Origin: Diphasiastrum complanatum
Taxonomy: Eukaryota; Streptophyta; Lycopodiopsida; Lycopodiales; Lycopodiaceae
Direction of reading: 5' to 3'
DNA length: 64,000 nucleotides
Assembly: GCA_029204225.1 (NCBI GenBank)
Contig: CM055100.1
Span: 27,976,649-28,040,648 of the forward strand
Made by a program: the position numbers and the translations under genes. Under the pieces are notes generated by a model. It searched no databases. It was not told the DNA's origin and worked only from the letters and a program-made list of their open reading frames with translations. Positions 39,532 to 51,170 of the stretch are shown here, one piece after another; position 1 is the first letter of the stretch; each line of letters begins with the position of its first letter.

Positions 39532-41392
39532 CTATGATGGTGGAGAGTGGTGAAAACAACAGGTGATAGATGGAAAAATCGGAGAAGGGCCAAGGGAACT
39601 TTTCTTTTTAATGCTCAAAGCTTGCTGTACCCTGATCTTTTCATTTGCACGTGTTTTCTCATCTTTAGAAGTACTGTAACATTTAGATATTGCGCTGGGC
39701 ATCCTTTCCGTTGGCGTCTGCGTAGACCTTGGAATGTCAGTGGCCAAAGTAGCATCGTTTTTGGTAAAGCTCTCAGTACTTCGCGGGTTTCGAGTAGTGG
39801 CAGGTAGTGTTGAGATGCCTTTGCCGTTGTTTGCAATATCATGCCTGCTTCGAGAGTCAGAAAGTTGCTTCGAGTGTGTTCTGTTGGCAGATGAATGTGA
39901 TTTGTCTACCGATTGCTTTATTTTGAAGCTTGATTTATGCAATGGGCCTGCTCCGACGTTGCTGGCACGGCTCGCTTGCTGAATTCCTGAAGCTTGTGAA
40001 TTTAATCCAGAGGAATTGCTTCTTCTCAATCTTTCTGCTTCTCTTATAAGCGATAATCCAGTATTACCTCTAGCAAATTTGATCAGATAGGTTTTCTCGA
40101 GAACTTTTCCATCTAGCTCAGTTTTTTCCAAAGGCTGGGCCGTCCTCCAGTGCTCGTATCTACAACTATTTTGATGATTCTCTGCTTCGCGATCTGTGCT
40201 ATTTGTGGAGATTGAGAGGGATTGTTTGTGATCCGGTCTCCGTTGCTTTATCACAATAAGATCCATAAAACTGATCAGCACTCAGGTTCTAATAGCAGCG
40301 ATGCTAAGAAAATAAACACATCAACGCAGTAAGCATACCTGATTAATGTAGGCATAATTCAGGGCTCTTTCACGTCTTGTAGCAGCCTCTTGTTTCTTGT
40401 TCAATTTGGTCTGTGAAGTCTCTGTCGAGCGAGGACTGTTGTCCCAATTTGTATTATTCGTTCTCTCTTCCATCTGCAGTTACGAAGTTAGAGTCTAGTA
40501 AAACAAAAGTTGCATGGAACGATTGTAAGGATACTTACCTTGTCATTCTTGTTCTTTCTTCAATCATAATGGCCTTATAAGTTATAACTATAGCATTGGA
40601 TAGATTAATATGGTTGGCATAGTTTTTCATGTATTAAGTAGAGTATCGGAGAGGGCACTACCGAATAGGGATCTGTCCCGCGAGCCTCTTGATGGTTTTT
40701 ATGAGCATCTCGATAATTTTTTCGCCAGAAAGGACGCTGCACATGTAGACTCCTATCCAAGACCGGAACAGTAACCTTTTGAGCTCGAGCCTGCACTCCG
40801 ATAACATTTTGCAGGCAGCCAAAAGATGAATCTGCCGACTCTGCCCTAATATCGTTCCCTTTCATCTGCTTCATCCTTGCTTTTAAGAAATGTAAATCTT
40901 TTCTAGCCTGTGAAACACAAAAAGCAAACGAATCACTAAGTCTTCTTAAATTTACTTGATACTTCATTCAACTATGAAATTGAATAATGCAAGAAATCTA
41001 GTTGCTATTTGAACAGAGAAGTCCTGATGTGTTTCAATCTGATCTGTAGTTTTGCCACGCTATTGCGAAGCCTTTAGCAGCATTAATCTCACAGTTGATT
41101 TCACAAATTCAACACTCACCAGATAAGACCGAAAAGCCGTTTGAATCTTGACAGCAGCCCATTCTTGTGTAGACTTAGCTCCATACAACGATGCGCGTCT
41201 CCCCGCAGTTGTGAGTTGTACAACAGAGACAGCAGCATGTGCAGCCGCAATAGCCGCTTCAGCTGCTGCTGCCGTTGCCATTGCCACCGCCAGAGCATGT
41301 TTACTTTGCTCCTCGGTTTGATCAAAAGTAGTTCCAATGATCCTCCGACGCCGTTCATCGATCGACTTCTTCCATGTCATACAACAAATTCT
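39532..41392 (-). CDS. IQD: IQ67-domain (IQD) calmodulin-binding protein, exons 2-5
   Basis: Four exons on the minus strand join in frame with GT-AG introns: 41,392-41,120, 40,907-40,662, 40,473-40,339 and 40,245-39,532 (stop 39,534-39,532). Exon 2 holds a basic RRRR patch, then EQSKHALAVAMATAAAAEAA and WAAVKIQTAFRSYL. The IQ motif is split by a phase-0 intron (YL|ARK), the conserved IQD intron position. Exon 3 keeps LQNVIGVQARAQ, the third-IQ/calmodulin-anchor region, while the second IQ is degenerate. Exon 4 ends RRERALNYA, typical of IQDs. Exon 5 has a weak W motif (EHWRTAQPLEK) and a long Ser/basic tail. With exon 1 the product is about 499 residues. IQDs bind calmodulin and organise microtubules and membranes. 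The exon 2 acceptor is uncertain (41,393 fits the phase of exon 1; 41,409 is the alternative), as is the exon 5 acceptor. Confidence 0.85.
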
Positions 41393-41929
41393 CTCGACGG
41401 TGACATCTCTGTTTTAAGACGTAGTTTTTTACCTTTTGTTTTGCAAAACCTTTTATATTTTATTTCTCAGCAACATGCATGGCAAAGCTCTTCAAGATCA
41501 CCTGTGTTTTCTCTCATAGACAACCCATCTTTCATAGGAAGCACACAAGGAACGACAATTTCATATAAGCAAGAAACTGTCTATTCAATTTTGTGCAATT
41601 TTGTGTAAGACATACGAGCCCGGCTAAATTGTATGGAGGTGGAGTTGAGCTTCTATTGAACTCCTATAATCTTCTCCAATGAAAACACTATAATTCACAA
41701 TCAACAAACTAGTCATAACATTACTAGAGCTCTACGTGATAGGATCGTATAACAAAAGCATCCTAGCAAAAATAATTAACTCAATAGAATTCTAGACAAT
41801 AGAAAAAGAAACAAAGAAATATGTGATTGAGCAAATTGACTTCTTCTTTTGTCATGACACCTGTAGTTCTAGACCCTCATCCAAATCCAAGGTCATGGAG
41901 GTCACGAGGGTGTTGCATATCAAGTAGCC

Positions 41930-42219
41930 TGTCATAATGGCCACTTGGGCATCCTTGTGGCCTCACCTATTGCTTTGGCAGTAGATAGCAAGAGTAGCAG
42001 ATTTGTAGGAAATCAGTAGGCAAGTTAGGGTTAGCTGATTTGTAGAAGTTAGATAAGTAATTTGGTTAAGTTTAGCAAGCTCCCTATGCAGCAACATTTT
42101 TGTACATATATTTTTGAGAACGTGAATGCTAAATAGATGAAGTTATTTTAGTCTTCATATTGTTTTTTTTGTTTGTGTTCATGTGTACATTTTCTATCCT
42201 TTCCCCTATTTCAGTGACA
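41930..42219 (+). repeat. Short copia LTR (about 290 bp)
   Basis: Starts TGTCATAATGG and ends TTTCAGTGACA, giving a TGTCA/TGACA inverted terminus. It is followed at once by a primer-binding site. A TATATTTTTGAG near 42,107 is a plausible TATA region. There is no partner LTR in the window. Confidence 0.7.
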
Positions 42220-42233
42220 TGGTATCATAGCAC
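42220..42233 (+). other. Primer-binding site of the short-LTR copia element
   Basis: TGGTATCATAGCAC adjoins the LTR. It has one mismatch to the TGGTATCAGAGC consensus. Confidence 0.7.
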
Positions 42234-42389
42234 TAACAGCCCGTTACAAAGAGCTAGGGTGCTATTGTTCTTGCTCATAACATTCCAAAGAGGCTTCATC
42301 ATGAGCACGCACTGTTACAACCTTTTTAAAGCCTCATGTCTTTGGAAGAAGTGGTTTTAGAAGACGGAAGAAGTTGATGGGTGTCTGCT

Positions 42390-43120
42390 GGCTGAGAGCA
42401 TGACAACTGTTTGAGATTGTTGAAGGGAAAGAAAGACAACCTAAAGTGATTAAATCAGGTGACAAATCCAAAGAAGGCACTCAAATAAAGTGGCGCTTGA
42501 AGGATGACAAGGCCCTGACATGCATAGGCATGTGTGTTAGTAGAAGCATCATTTTAGAAGCAGACTTCAATCATGGCAGTCAACACTTTTGCAGCTAGTT
42601 AGAGACTCAGTATGGAGGAAAGACTGAGATGGAGGTAATGAGCTTGTACACGCAGTTGGAGCAACTCAAGTTCATTGACAACGCAAATATGAGAGCTCAC
42701 ATCAACAAAATGAAAGAGCTGTTCACTCTGCTTGCAATTGCAAATCCCAAGTATAGAATGGCAGAAGACTAGCGAAAGATGAAGCTCTATAAATCATTGC
42801 CAACCACTTGGAATGATTTCATAAAAAACCTTATGACAAGAGAGAAACTCTCTTGGGATTTTGTAGTTGGAAAGCTCCTGCAACAATTATTTCTATGTAA
42901 CGAGAGAGAAGGAATCCACTTTTGAGCAGGCTCTCTTTAACAGAGGCAAATTCAAGAGCAAGAAAAGTTCAAGCAAAGTGGAGATTCAAAGAAACAACAA
43001 GCTTAGACTGAACCAAGAGGCAATGTTGAGAAGAGGATTGCTAAGAAGGGACAATGCTGATTTTGCTTCTGAAGTATCTAATTTAAAAAGAACAAGGACG
43101 TCTAAATATTGCTTAATGTC
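42390..43120 (+). pseudogene. Copia gag remnant with broken zinc knuckle
   Basis: The frame reads QYGGKTEMEVMSLYTQLEQ, NMRAHINKMKELFTLL, LYKSLPTTWNDF and FVVGKLLQQL, the ordered blocks of the copia gag UBN2 domain, interrupted by stops near 42,595 and 42,770. Further on, a basic region is followed by a CxFC..-type sequence in which His and the last Cys are lost. The polyprotein then ends; no protease or pol follows. It lies in the leader/internal position of the LTR at 41,930-42,219. Confidence 0.7.
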
Positions 43121-43153
43121 TTTGGATATTTCTAGTAATAGTTATCTCTTGTA

Positions 43154-43267
43154 GTGGTGAAACCCAAAAAGAGTGAAATTTTGAGGATATTCATTAATTA
43201 CAAGTAGCTTGACAAGTCAATGATTACCACCCTCTTCCCTTTATAGACCAGTTTTTGGACATGATAG
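43154..43267 (+). pseudogene. Ty3/gypsy reverse transcriptase N-terminal fragment
   Basis: About 38 codons read VVKPKKSEILRIFINYK, a stop, then LDKSMITTLFP and, after a one-base shift, PFIDQFLDM. This follows the gypsy RT start (PKKNGK.R.C.DYR.LN ... PLPFIDQ.LD). It is cut at 43,267 by the TGTTGG end of the next element. No continuation was found after that element. Confidence 0.6.
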
Positions 43268-43858
43268 TGTTGGAATTCGATGCTCAGCCTCAAATCCATT
43301 CAATAATGAGCATCTTGAAAAACCAAAAACAGAAGGCTCGAATTTCGAAGCAGAGAATCGAAAAATTCAGGATCGAATTTTTCTAGAATTCTTCAATACC
43401 GGATCAACTCAAAAAATTCTATATTTTTTGAGTCATCGTACATTTTTTCGATACTTGTAAATTTCGATACTGTCCGACCCAACGACTTCGCGTTGACACT
43501 CTACCCACTTTGTACATGCATTAATTGTAATGAGAAGGTTGTAATAACTGCAACAAAAGGTACCTACCTGTAGATATTTTGTAGGATATCAATCCTAGAA
43601 TCTCCATCAGAAAACTTCTTCTGATTATTCGAGTTTTTGTAACCAGAGTATCACTCTCAACGAATGTAAGCTGAAGTTATCACTTCAAGCATTGTACTCA
43701 CTGTTTGATATTAATTAGAGTGCAAATTTTCAGTCCTACTACTGTATATTTCATTGTGCATTTGTCTGAATCATTCAATTTGAATATTCTGCTGTTGTTT
43801 TTCCAATCCTACATGCATCCGCTCGAACTTCGGCTGACTAAGCTCTCAATTTTCAACA
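43268..43858 (+). repeat. 5' LTR of copia element
   Basis: 591 bp with perfect TGTTG...CAACA ends. Direct-repeat partner of 47,537-48,090. Confidence 0.93.
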
Positions 43859-43872
43859 CGGTATCAGAGCGA
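43859..43872 (+). other. Primer-binding site of copia element
   Basis: CGGTATCAGAGCGA abuts the LTR. The Met-tRNA-type PBS has its first base changed. Confidence 0.85.
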
Positions 43873-44000
43873 GCAATTTAGTAATCTACATTTCATTGTG
43901 GACTATCAAGTCTCATTTCTATCAAGACGTTGTTCTAGCAAGGGCGCAACCAACAATATCTCGAAATCGTGATTTCTACCAACGATCTCGCTCAACCAGA

Positions 44001-44870
44001 ATGGATTCATCTACTAGTTCTTCTCAAATCGGCAAAATCGATGGGAGCAACTACCATCTATGGAAATTCAAAATGAAGGTCATACTATTAGCCAAGTAAC
44101 TGTGGGACATCGTTGATGGCACAAAAGTTAAATTTGAAGGTGATGCAGCCACTATTACCAAATGGAGGCTGAAAGATGGCAATTAGGCTTTTGCCATGAT
44201 CACTCTCAACATCAAAGACAATCAAATTAATCACATAAGAGCTGTTCAGACTGCTAAGGATCCATGAGACATCCTAGCATTACTCTACGATATCAGGGAC
44301 GTCTCCTCCAAACTCCATTTGAGGAAGAAATTCTTCACCTTGAGATTGTCTGAAGCAGCAAGTGTTTCGAGCCATATCATCACCTTTTAAAATCTTATGG
44401 AGCAGATGACTGCAACTGGCTCAGTCATTGAAGATACCGATGCTGTTATGACTCTATTATCGAGTCTTCCTGAGGCTTATGAAAATTGGGTCATAGCAAT
44501 TTCGATCTAGGAGAAGATCACCCTTTCAAGAGTGATCTCATTACCCCAACAAGAGGAGGCCAGAAGATCTGCAACCTCCTCAGGCACAGGGTCCGATCCT
44601 CAAGCTTTATATTCCAAAAATCAGAAGTTCAGATCCAAAAAGAAGAGCAATATGCAATCAGGATCGAATTTTGACTCAGGCTCAAATTTTGGCTTTGGGT
44701 CAAATTCAGGCTCAGGGTCGAATTCAAACTCTTCATCTTTCCAACCAAAGCAAAAATTTTTCTGCAGATACTACAAGAGAACTGGACCTGAGATCAAGGA
44801 CTGCAGAACTTTAAAATTCAACAATGAGAAGAAGAAGTAGTTCCAACAACAAGCGAATTCTGCCTAAACC
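44001..44870 (+). pseudogene. Copia gag with defective zinc knuckle
   Basis: ATG at 44,001 opens MDSSTSSSQIGKIDGSNYHL with the classic LWKFKM gag start. The frame is stopped at 44,097 and several times later. The UBN2 end reads LLSSLPEAYENWV. A Ser/Gly/Asn-Phe-rich linker (repeated GSNF/GSNS) precedes FFCRYYKRTGPEIKDC, where the knuckle's second Cys is Tyr and its His is Pro, so zinc binding should be lost. Stop at 44,838. Confidence 0.85.
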
Positions 44871-44929
44871 AGTTTTTTGATATAACAACAAGAGGAAGAT
44901 GAAACAACCTTTATGACCGAGGTTGGAGA

Positions 44930-45955
44930 ACAACATGATATCGATTCCTGGTATCTTGATTTTGGAACAACTCAACACATGACTCACTATCAAGATTGGT
45001 TCAAAGATTATAAATCTTTCACCCACTCTCAAGTTATGTAACTTGGAGACAACTCATCACATTCGATTCAAGGTGAAGGAACAATCAGAATCAAATTTCA
45101 GAAAGGTGAAGTCCAATGTTCTCCATGTTCCAAATCTGACCAAGAATCTGCTCCCAGTTAGTAGAATCACTGATTCAGATCGGAGGACGAATTCGATACA
45201 ACCGGCTGCACCATCCTTGACAAAACTCAGAAAGTTTTAGCTTTTGGGAGAAGAAGTGGCAATCTCTACAAACTCAGCCACTGTTATTCTTCCAACAATC
45301 AAGCTCTTCACACCTCAACTTCCGAATCATCTGATATGCTTTGGCATTTCAGACTAGACCATTTGAACTTCAATAGTATTCAACATATGTTGACTCATAA
45401 ACTAGTTCAAGATCTGTCTTCTGTCAGCAAGCCAACTTCTCCATGTGAAAGTTGTATAATCAGCAAGCATGCTAGAAGTCCTTTCATTTCAAACTCAGTT
45501 CATACTTCCAAAGGCCTGCTACTTCTTGTACATAGCGACATCTCTTCAAGAATATCAGAGTGTTTGGTTGCATTGCTTATGCTCAGATCCCTGAAGATCT
45601 AAAAAAGAAGCTGGATGCCAAAGCACAAAATTGATTTTTGTTGGCCACTCTCCAGACCACAAGGCGTACAAGCTCTACAATATGGAAACAGAAAAATCAT
45701 TCATTAGCAGAGATGTCTTTTTATTGTGGAAGATCGATTTATCAACCACAAGGGAAAAGCTCAGGAAATTTTCGATATTGAAAATTTTTCGATCCATTAT
45801 CGAAAAAGACTCCAGGATCGAAAATCAGGAAATCGATACAAACTCGGAAAATGAGCCTGAACAGCAGGGGGTCAAAATTCAGCCAAGAAGATCAAATCGA
45901 CCAAGGCAGCCTCCATCCAGATTTATGGACGATGCAGCCTACTACTTCGTGTAGG
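44930..45955 (+). pseudogene. Copia protease, pre-integrase and integrase tail; core deleted
   Basis: Near 44,943 the protease motif reads WYLDFGTTQHMT, with DFG in place of DSG. A pre-integrase zinc-binding block follows (LWHFRLDHLNFNS ... CESCIISKHARS, 45,336-45,500). At about 45,545 the text jumps from VHSDIS straight to VFGCIAYAQIPEDLKKK, so the D,D-35-E catalytic core of about 150 residues is missing. FVGHSPDHKAYKLYN and RDVF then follow in order. The end (RRSNRPRQPPSRF) is the usual pre-RT linker. Multiple frame changes. Confidence 0.85.
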
Positions 45956-46082
45956 AACCAAATACAGTTTCAGAGGCGATGTCTACACCTAATGTTGATC
46001 AATAAAAAACAACGATGGACATTGAATTCAATTATCTGATAGAGAATCAAACGTGGACAACCACTAAGCTGCCAAGGGAAGA

Positions 46083-46690
46083 AATCCGATGCCATGCAAG
46101 TGGATATTTAAGACGCAGTATGATGCTGAAGGAAGAGTGAATCGATACAAAGCCACGCTAGTCACCAAAGGCTATTCCCAAATTCCAGATCTGGATTATT
46201 CTAAGACCTTTAGCCAAGTCATCAAATATGCTTCGATCCAACTATTACTTTCCTTTGTAGTCGCTGCAGATCTCGAAGTCTATCAAATGGATGTCCAGAC
46301 TGCTTTTCTCAATGGGACCATTGAAGAAAAAATCTTTATGTAACAACAAGAAGGATACTTGTTGAGCGGAAAGCAACACCTTGTGTGCAAAATTCACAAG
46401 GCACTCTATGGGTTGAAACAGTCACCCAGGGCCTGGTTCCAGAAAATAAATGCATTCCTTACTGAGAATGGTTTCATTCTAAACTCAGTAGACTCGAATG
46501 TATACTTCAAGTCTGTATCGAATTTCTTCATCATCATCACTCTCTATGTGGATGATACACTATTATTCAGTAACGATCTGAATCTAATGAAGGAAACAAA
46601 ATGCATGCTGGCCAAGGTTTACAAAATGACTAATATGGGTCCAGCCGCTATTGTCTCGGAATCAAAATTTTCCGAATTTGACTCAGCCTT
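46083..46690 (+). pseudogene. Copia reverse transcriptase
   Basis: CKWIFKTQYDAEG, RYKATLVTKGYSQ, YQMDVQTAFLNG, ALYGLKQSPRAWF and the catalytic ITLYVDD (about 46,540-46,556) occur in order, so the active-site Asp residues remain. A stop at 46,341 and a break after MTNMGP near 46,640 end the domain early; thumb and connection are damaged. It would copy the element RNA into DNA. Confidence 0.88.
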
Positions 46691-47029
46691 CTGATTTTCA
46701 TCAGCCAGTAGTAATATCTCACAAATGTGCTAGAAAAGTATGGAATGGCCAGTTGAAAACTGAGTCTCTTTCCACTCGACCCTAGATTGAAGTTTTCAAA
46801 GGAACAATTTCCTCAGAGACAAAAAAAAAGGAGATGAATCAATATCTATTTCACTCCATCATCGGCTCACTGATGTATGGAATGATCTGCACTCGACTCG
46901 ACATTGTATATTCGATCAGTTCACTCAACTAGTTCCTATCAAATCCAGGTCTAACCCATTGGAAAACACTCACAAAAGTCATGAAGTACATCTAGGCAAC
47001 CAAACATCTTAGCATCTGTTATGGAGGCA

Positions 47030-47536
<507 letters not shown>

Positions 47537-48090
47537 TGTTGGAATTCGATGCTCAATCTCAAATCCATTCAATAATGAGCATCCTGAAAAACCAGAAACA
47601 GAAGGCTCGAATTTTTGAGCAGAGGATCGAAAAATTCAGGATCGATTTTTTCTAGAATTCTTTGATACCGGATCGACTAGAAATTTTTTCTATTTTTCGA
47701 GTCAGTATTTTTTGTGTCATTGTACATTTTTTCGATACTTGTAAATTTCGATATTGTCGGTCTAAACTCCGACCCAACGACTTCGCATTGACAGTCCGCC
47801 CAATTTGTACATGCATTAACTATAATGAGGCGGTTGTAATAACTGTAACAAAAGGTAGTTGTAGATATTTTGTAGGATATCAATCCTAGAATCTTCATCA
47901 GAAAACTTCTTTTAATTATTCGAGTTTCTGTAACCAGAGTTATCCCTCTCAACGACTGTAAGCTGAAGTTATCACTTCAAGCATTGTACTCACTGTTTGA
48001 TATTAACCAGAGTGCAAATTTTCAGTCCTACTATTGTATCGTTTCATTGTGCATTTGTCTGAATAATTCAATTTGAATATTCTGCTGTTG
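47537..48090 (+). repeat. 3' LTR of copia element, 3'-truncated
   Basis: Matches 43,268-43,796 with several substitutions and a few insertions (for example extra sequence near 47,700 and 47,760). Similarity stops at CTGCTGTTG. What follows, GAATTAGACAAGG, is unrelated to the other LTR's end. Confidence 0.9.
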
Positions 48091-49089
48091 GAATTAGACA
48101 AGGTTTTTGCCTTGTCACGTTTTCTATTTGTTCTAGCTATGTAGTCACTTTTCGCTAAGGTTGAAAATCATTTCCATCATATAAGCTACACCTCCTTGGA
48201 ATCCTCATCAGCCCACAATTCTTTGTTGACAATTTGTTGTTGTTGTTAATCTCACCCAAGCGGCATGCAAAAAATCCCTCACTATCATCCATTCTTGTTT
48301 CACCACTCTTAACTCCAAAATCATCATAAACAAGAACGGTGTGGTATTATGCCACAAAGCCTTGCCATGATGGTGAAATTTTGGATTAAAATAAAAATTT
48401 TTATGTGGTATTAATTTTCTTTTCTTCGAGGTTTAAATAGTTGCACTTATTAGGTTCTTTTGTGAAAGAGATAAGGTATCAATAACTTATCACTAACTTA
48501 TGGATGATCTTCATCTAATCACATTTTATTATTCAAAAATCAGTATTTATGATGAATATTTCAAAAATTCACAACTACTAATTCAACATTTTCTTGACCT
48601 TATCAATTGGTTCTTGGTGTACAACTTTCTAGTTTGCCCTTGTGTCCTTATCTATTAGTAAGGATAAGGATATGTTATCAAACAATTTCCATCATGAAGC
48701 TTTAGTAGTAGTTGCCCATTTCCAAAAATCATGATCATATATTTTCTCTTGTCATGGTAGGGTCCATGACTATTATCTTTAAGTTAGAAGGGTCCATGAC
48801 TATTTCTCAATGTTTATCGTATGTCCTAGTAGCACTCCATATGATACACCAAAACAATATATATCTCCTAAATTCAACTAGAAATATTCTAAAAGATCAA
48901 TAGATTCTCTCAAAATGGCTCATTCATGAACCTTCATAGGAAAATTGCTTAACCCAAAAGGCATCATGGTATGAATCTGTTCCCAAAGTATTGCAAAAAA
49001 AAAAGCCAATAGCTTTCTTCATTGACTATTGCCACTCAATTAAAGCTCCGAAACAATCCATAAAGGAATGCAATTATTTTTCTACTATC
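48091..49089. other. Spacer within the presumed IQD intron
   Basis: No supported frame. A palindromic ACAAGGTTTTTGCCTTGT at about 48,098-48,115 is the only structure noticed. Confidence 0.45.
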
Positions 49090-50358
49090 TGTCAGAAATC
49101 GAGAGGTTAGTCAATGGAAGCTTGAGCGGGTGCGTGTATGTTGTAAAGCTATCTTCATAAGCTTTACTTCCGGCGCCACTGGCGCCAACATTGTCCCTGA
49201 CGCCGACGCCACTCCCGGCGCCACTGTGACCAGAATCCAGCCGGCGCCAAGTTCCTATGGCTGAAAATCTTTGATCGGTTCTAGCGAAGTCCAGAGAGCT
49301 CAGATCGATGTGCAATCACCTCACACGATCTAGGCATGATTAAAAGAAGCCTGAGGATCAATAAAATCTAGAGAGAGAAAATGACTTTCTAGAAAGAGAA
49401 AATTCTAGAGAGAGAAAAATGTGCTTTACCAGCTTGGGTAGAGTGCTTGGTATGGGGGGGGGGGGGTGCCGAATCCCACCAATACTATAGGGGAGTGCGG
49501 GTTGCGACTCAGGGCGAGCTCCAACCAAGTCTCAGCCTCCCTTGCTGGAATGTTGTCATGGCTCTCGCCTTGGCATGCTAGCGCCCCGGAGACTAGGGTC
49601 GGTCACACACTTGAAATGTAACCTTTTCAGATTTATCAATAAAGTGGGATTTTTCTCAAACTGACTCTAATTACCTTCTGGGTTTCAGTGTTTGGTAAAA
49701 GCGCCAGTTGTAAGGCCGCTTCAAAATTTTTAAGTTGGCACATAGCTGAGGGTCGTATCCCGGGACGCCAACGGTATGCCGTCGGGACCATTCGGTCCGT
49801 GGCGCCAACGGTATGCTGTCGGGACCATTTGGTCCAAGAACTGGTTGTCTCCATATCTGTCGCGACTTGTGGTTCTGAGTGTTCCTTGCATGAACGTGAA
49901 TGAGTTTAGCTCTTGGGGAACGAGCTCTAACCTGTCGGCTGAGTTGGATGGCTTGCTTGGGTGGAAGTTACCTGTTTATGGCTGTCCAGTTTGGAAGCCA
50001 ACCTGTGGTGCCAGGTTGGCTTCCAGCACTCGTGACGAAGCTTTCAGTTGGTTAAGTCTGATGTAAATCAGACCGCTTGCTTGGAATGGATGTTACTCAT
50101 TTGTAACGAAGCTTCGAGTTGGTTAAGTTTGATGTATGTCGGGCGGCTTGCTTGGAGGGAAGTCATCCACATCGGGACCCCCGATCTGGCATGGCGCCAG
50201 GTTGGATCTCAATGTTGGTTTTCGGAACTTCAAGTTGGTTAAGTCTGATCGTTGTTGGTGAGTTGGCTGCTTGTAGGTCAAGTGGGTTTGGATGGCAAGA
50301 GTTGAAGGCTGGGAAGCTAAGTCGTGGTTCCGGCTCCCTTTGGGATGCCTGCGCTACA
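49090..50358 (+). repeat. LTR-like repeat, plus orientation
   Basis: Inverted relative of 11,290-12,440. It holds GGCGCC-rich sequence (49,170-49,250), a G13 run near 49,456, an ATCAATAAAGTGGG poly(A)-signal-like site at 49,636, and tandem GACGCCAACGGTATGC phrases (49,770-49,825). It ends GCGCTACA at 50,358, after which similarity stops. The part upstream of 49,090, where the other copy has a TATA box, is missing. Coding potential is low. Confidence 0.5.
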
Positions 50359-50939
50359 GTGTAGGATCAGAAACGTGAATTCTAATAAGGAGCTAATTTC
50401 CATGCTAAGTCTTCACGATGATTTTATAACGGATCATATTTAACATGGTAATTAGATTGAAGTCAATGAAAGTTTTGGAGATTTGAGTCTTTGATATTAG
50501 TTTTGATTACACATCTAGTGATCGAGTCAGAGATCACATCCTAACTTTTGAGATCCCATTGAGGACGTCCTCTCTAATCCATTTCCAATGCATTAGATAA
50601 AAATCAGGAATTGTTTTTTTAAGCCCAATGGTCTTCTCTTTGTGAAGGGAGCAAAGGTTATCAAAAAGGTCCTTATCCATTAAAGACATGACCCAAAATC
50701 CTTTGATTGAAATTGTGCATCTCCTCAAACATTTTTAAGTAAAAGACTCTTCCTAGACTTCTAATAAACATTAAGAAAGGATCTAATGGTAACAAAAGAG
50801 AAATTAGTGAAACAAAGTGGAAAATGTTGTCATTCTTTTCTTGGGCCTTGGCATTTTGCACGTTTCTTTCTTGTCATTATTCAACGAAATGATAGCACAT
50901 GGTTAAACATCCCAAAGGAAGAAAAATTTAAAATTAATT
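50359..50939. other. Spacer, no gene recognised
   Basis: Short frames only. Confidence 0.45.
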
Positions 50940-51170
50940 TTTTTTAGCCTCCAAAGATGGCATACCGACTTGCCAAGCAAAATAGCCAATTTTTTTTTTT
51001 GGCTGTTTCTCTTGGTAGGCCGGTGTGCCATCCTTGGAGGCTGCAAATTTTTTTTTTTCTTATTTCACTTAACACGTCGGCATGTTATCTTTAAAGGTTG
51101 CAAAAAGAAATTCTAGTTGTTTCACTTAGCACGTTGGTGTGCACTTTTGGAGGCTGCAAAAAATATTCTG
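50940..51170. repeat. Foldback sequence with (C)TTGGCAxGCCGG-type arms
   Basis: GCCTCCAAAGATGGCATACCGACTTGCCAAG (50,948 on) is imperfectly inverted in CTTGGTAGGCCGGTGTGCCAT...GGAGGC (51,012 on). Two further degenerate copies follow (ACACGTCGGCATG, GCACGTTGGTGTGC). The same motif family occurs in 60,061-60,554. Confidence 0.6.

Noticed and set aside
39547-39982. Plus-strand frames over the IQD last exon
   Set aside because: Shadows of the minus-strand IQD coding exon, which has family motifs and matching splice sites.
41461-41560. Alternative IQD first exon starting near 41,548 (minus)
   Set aside because: The short frame lacks the MGK..WF family start. Its donor is phase-compatible only with one of the possible exon 2 acceptors, so 54,958 is preferred, though not proven.
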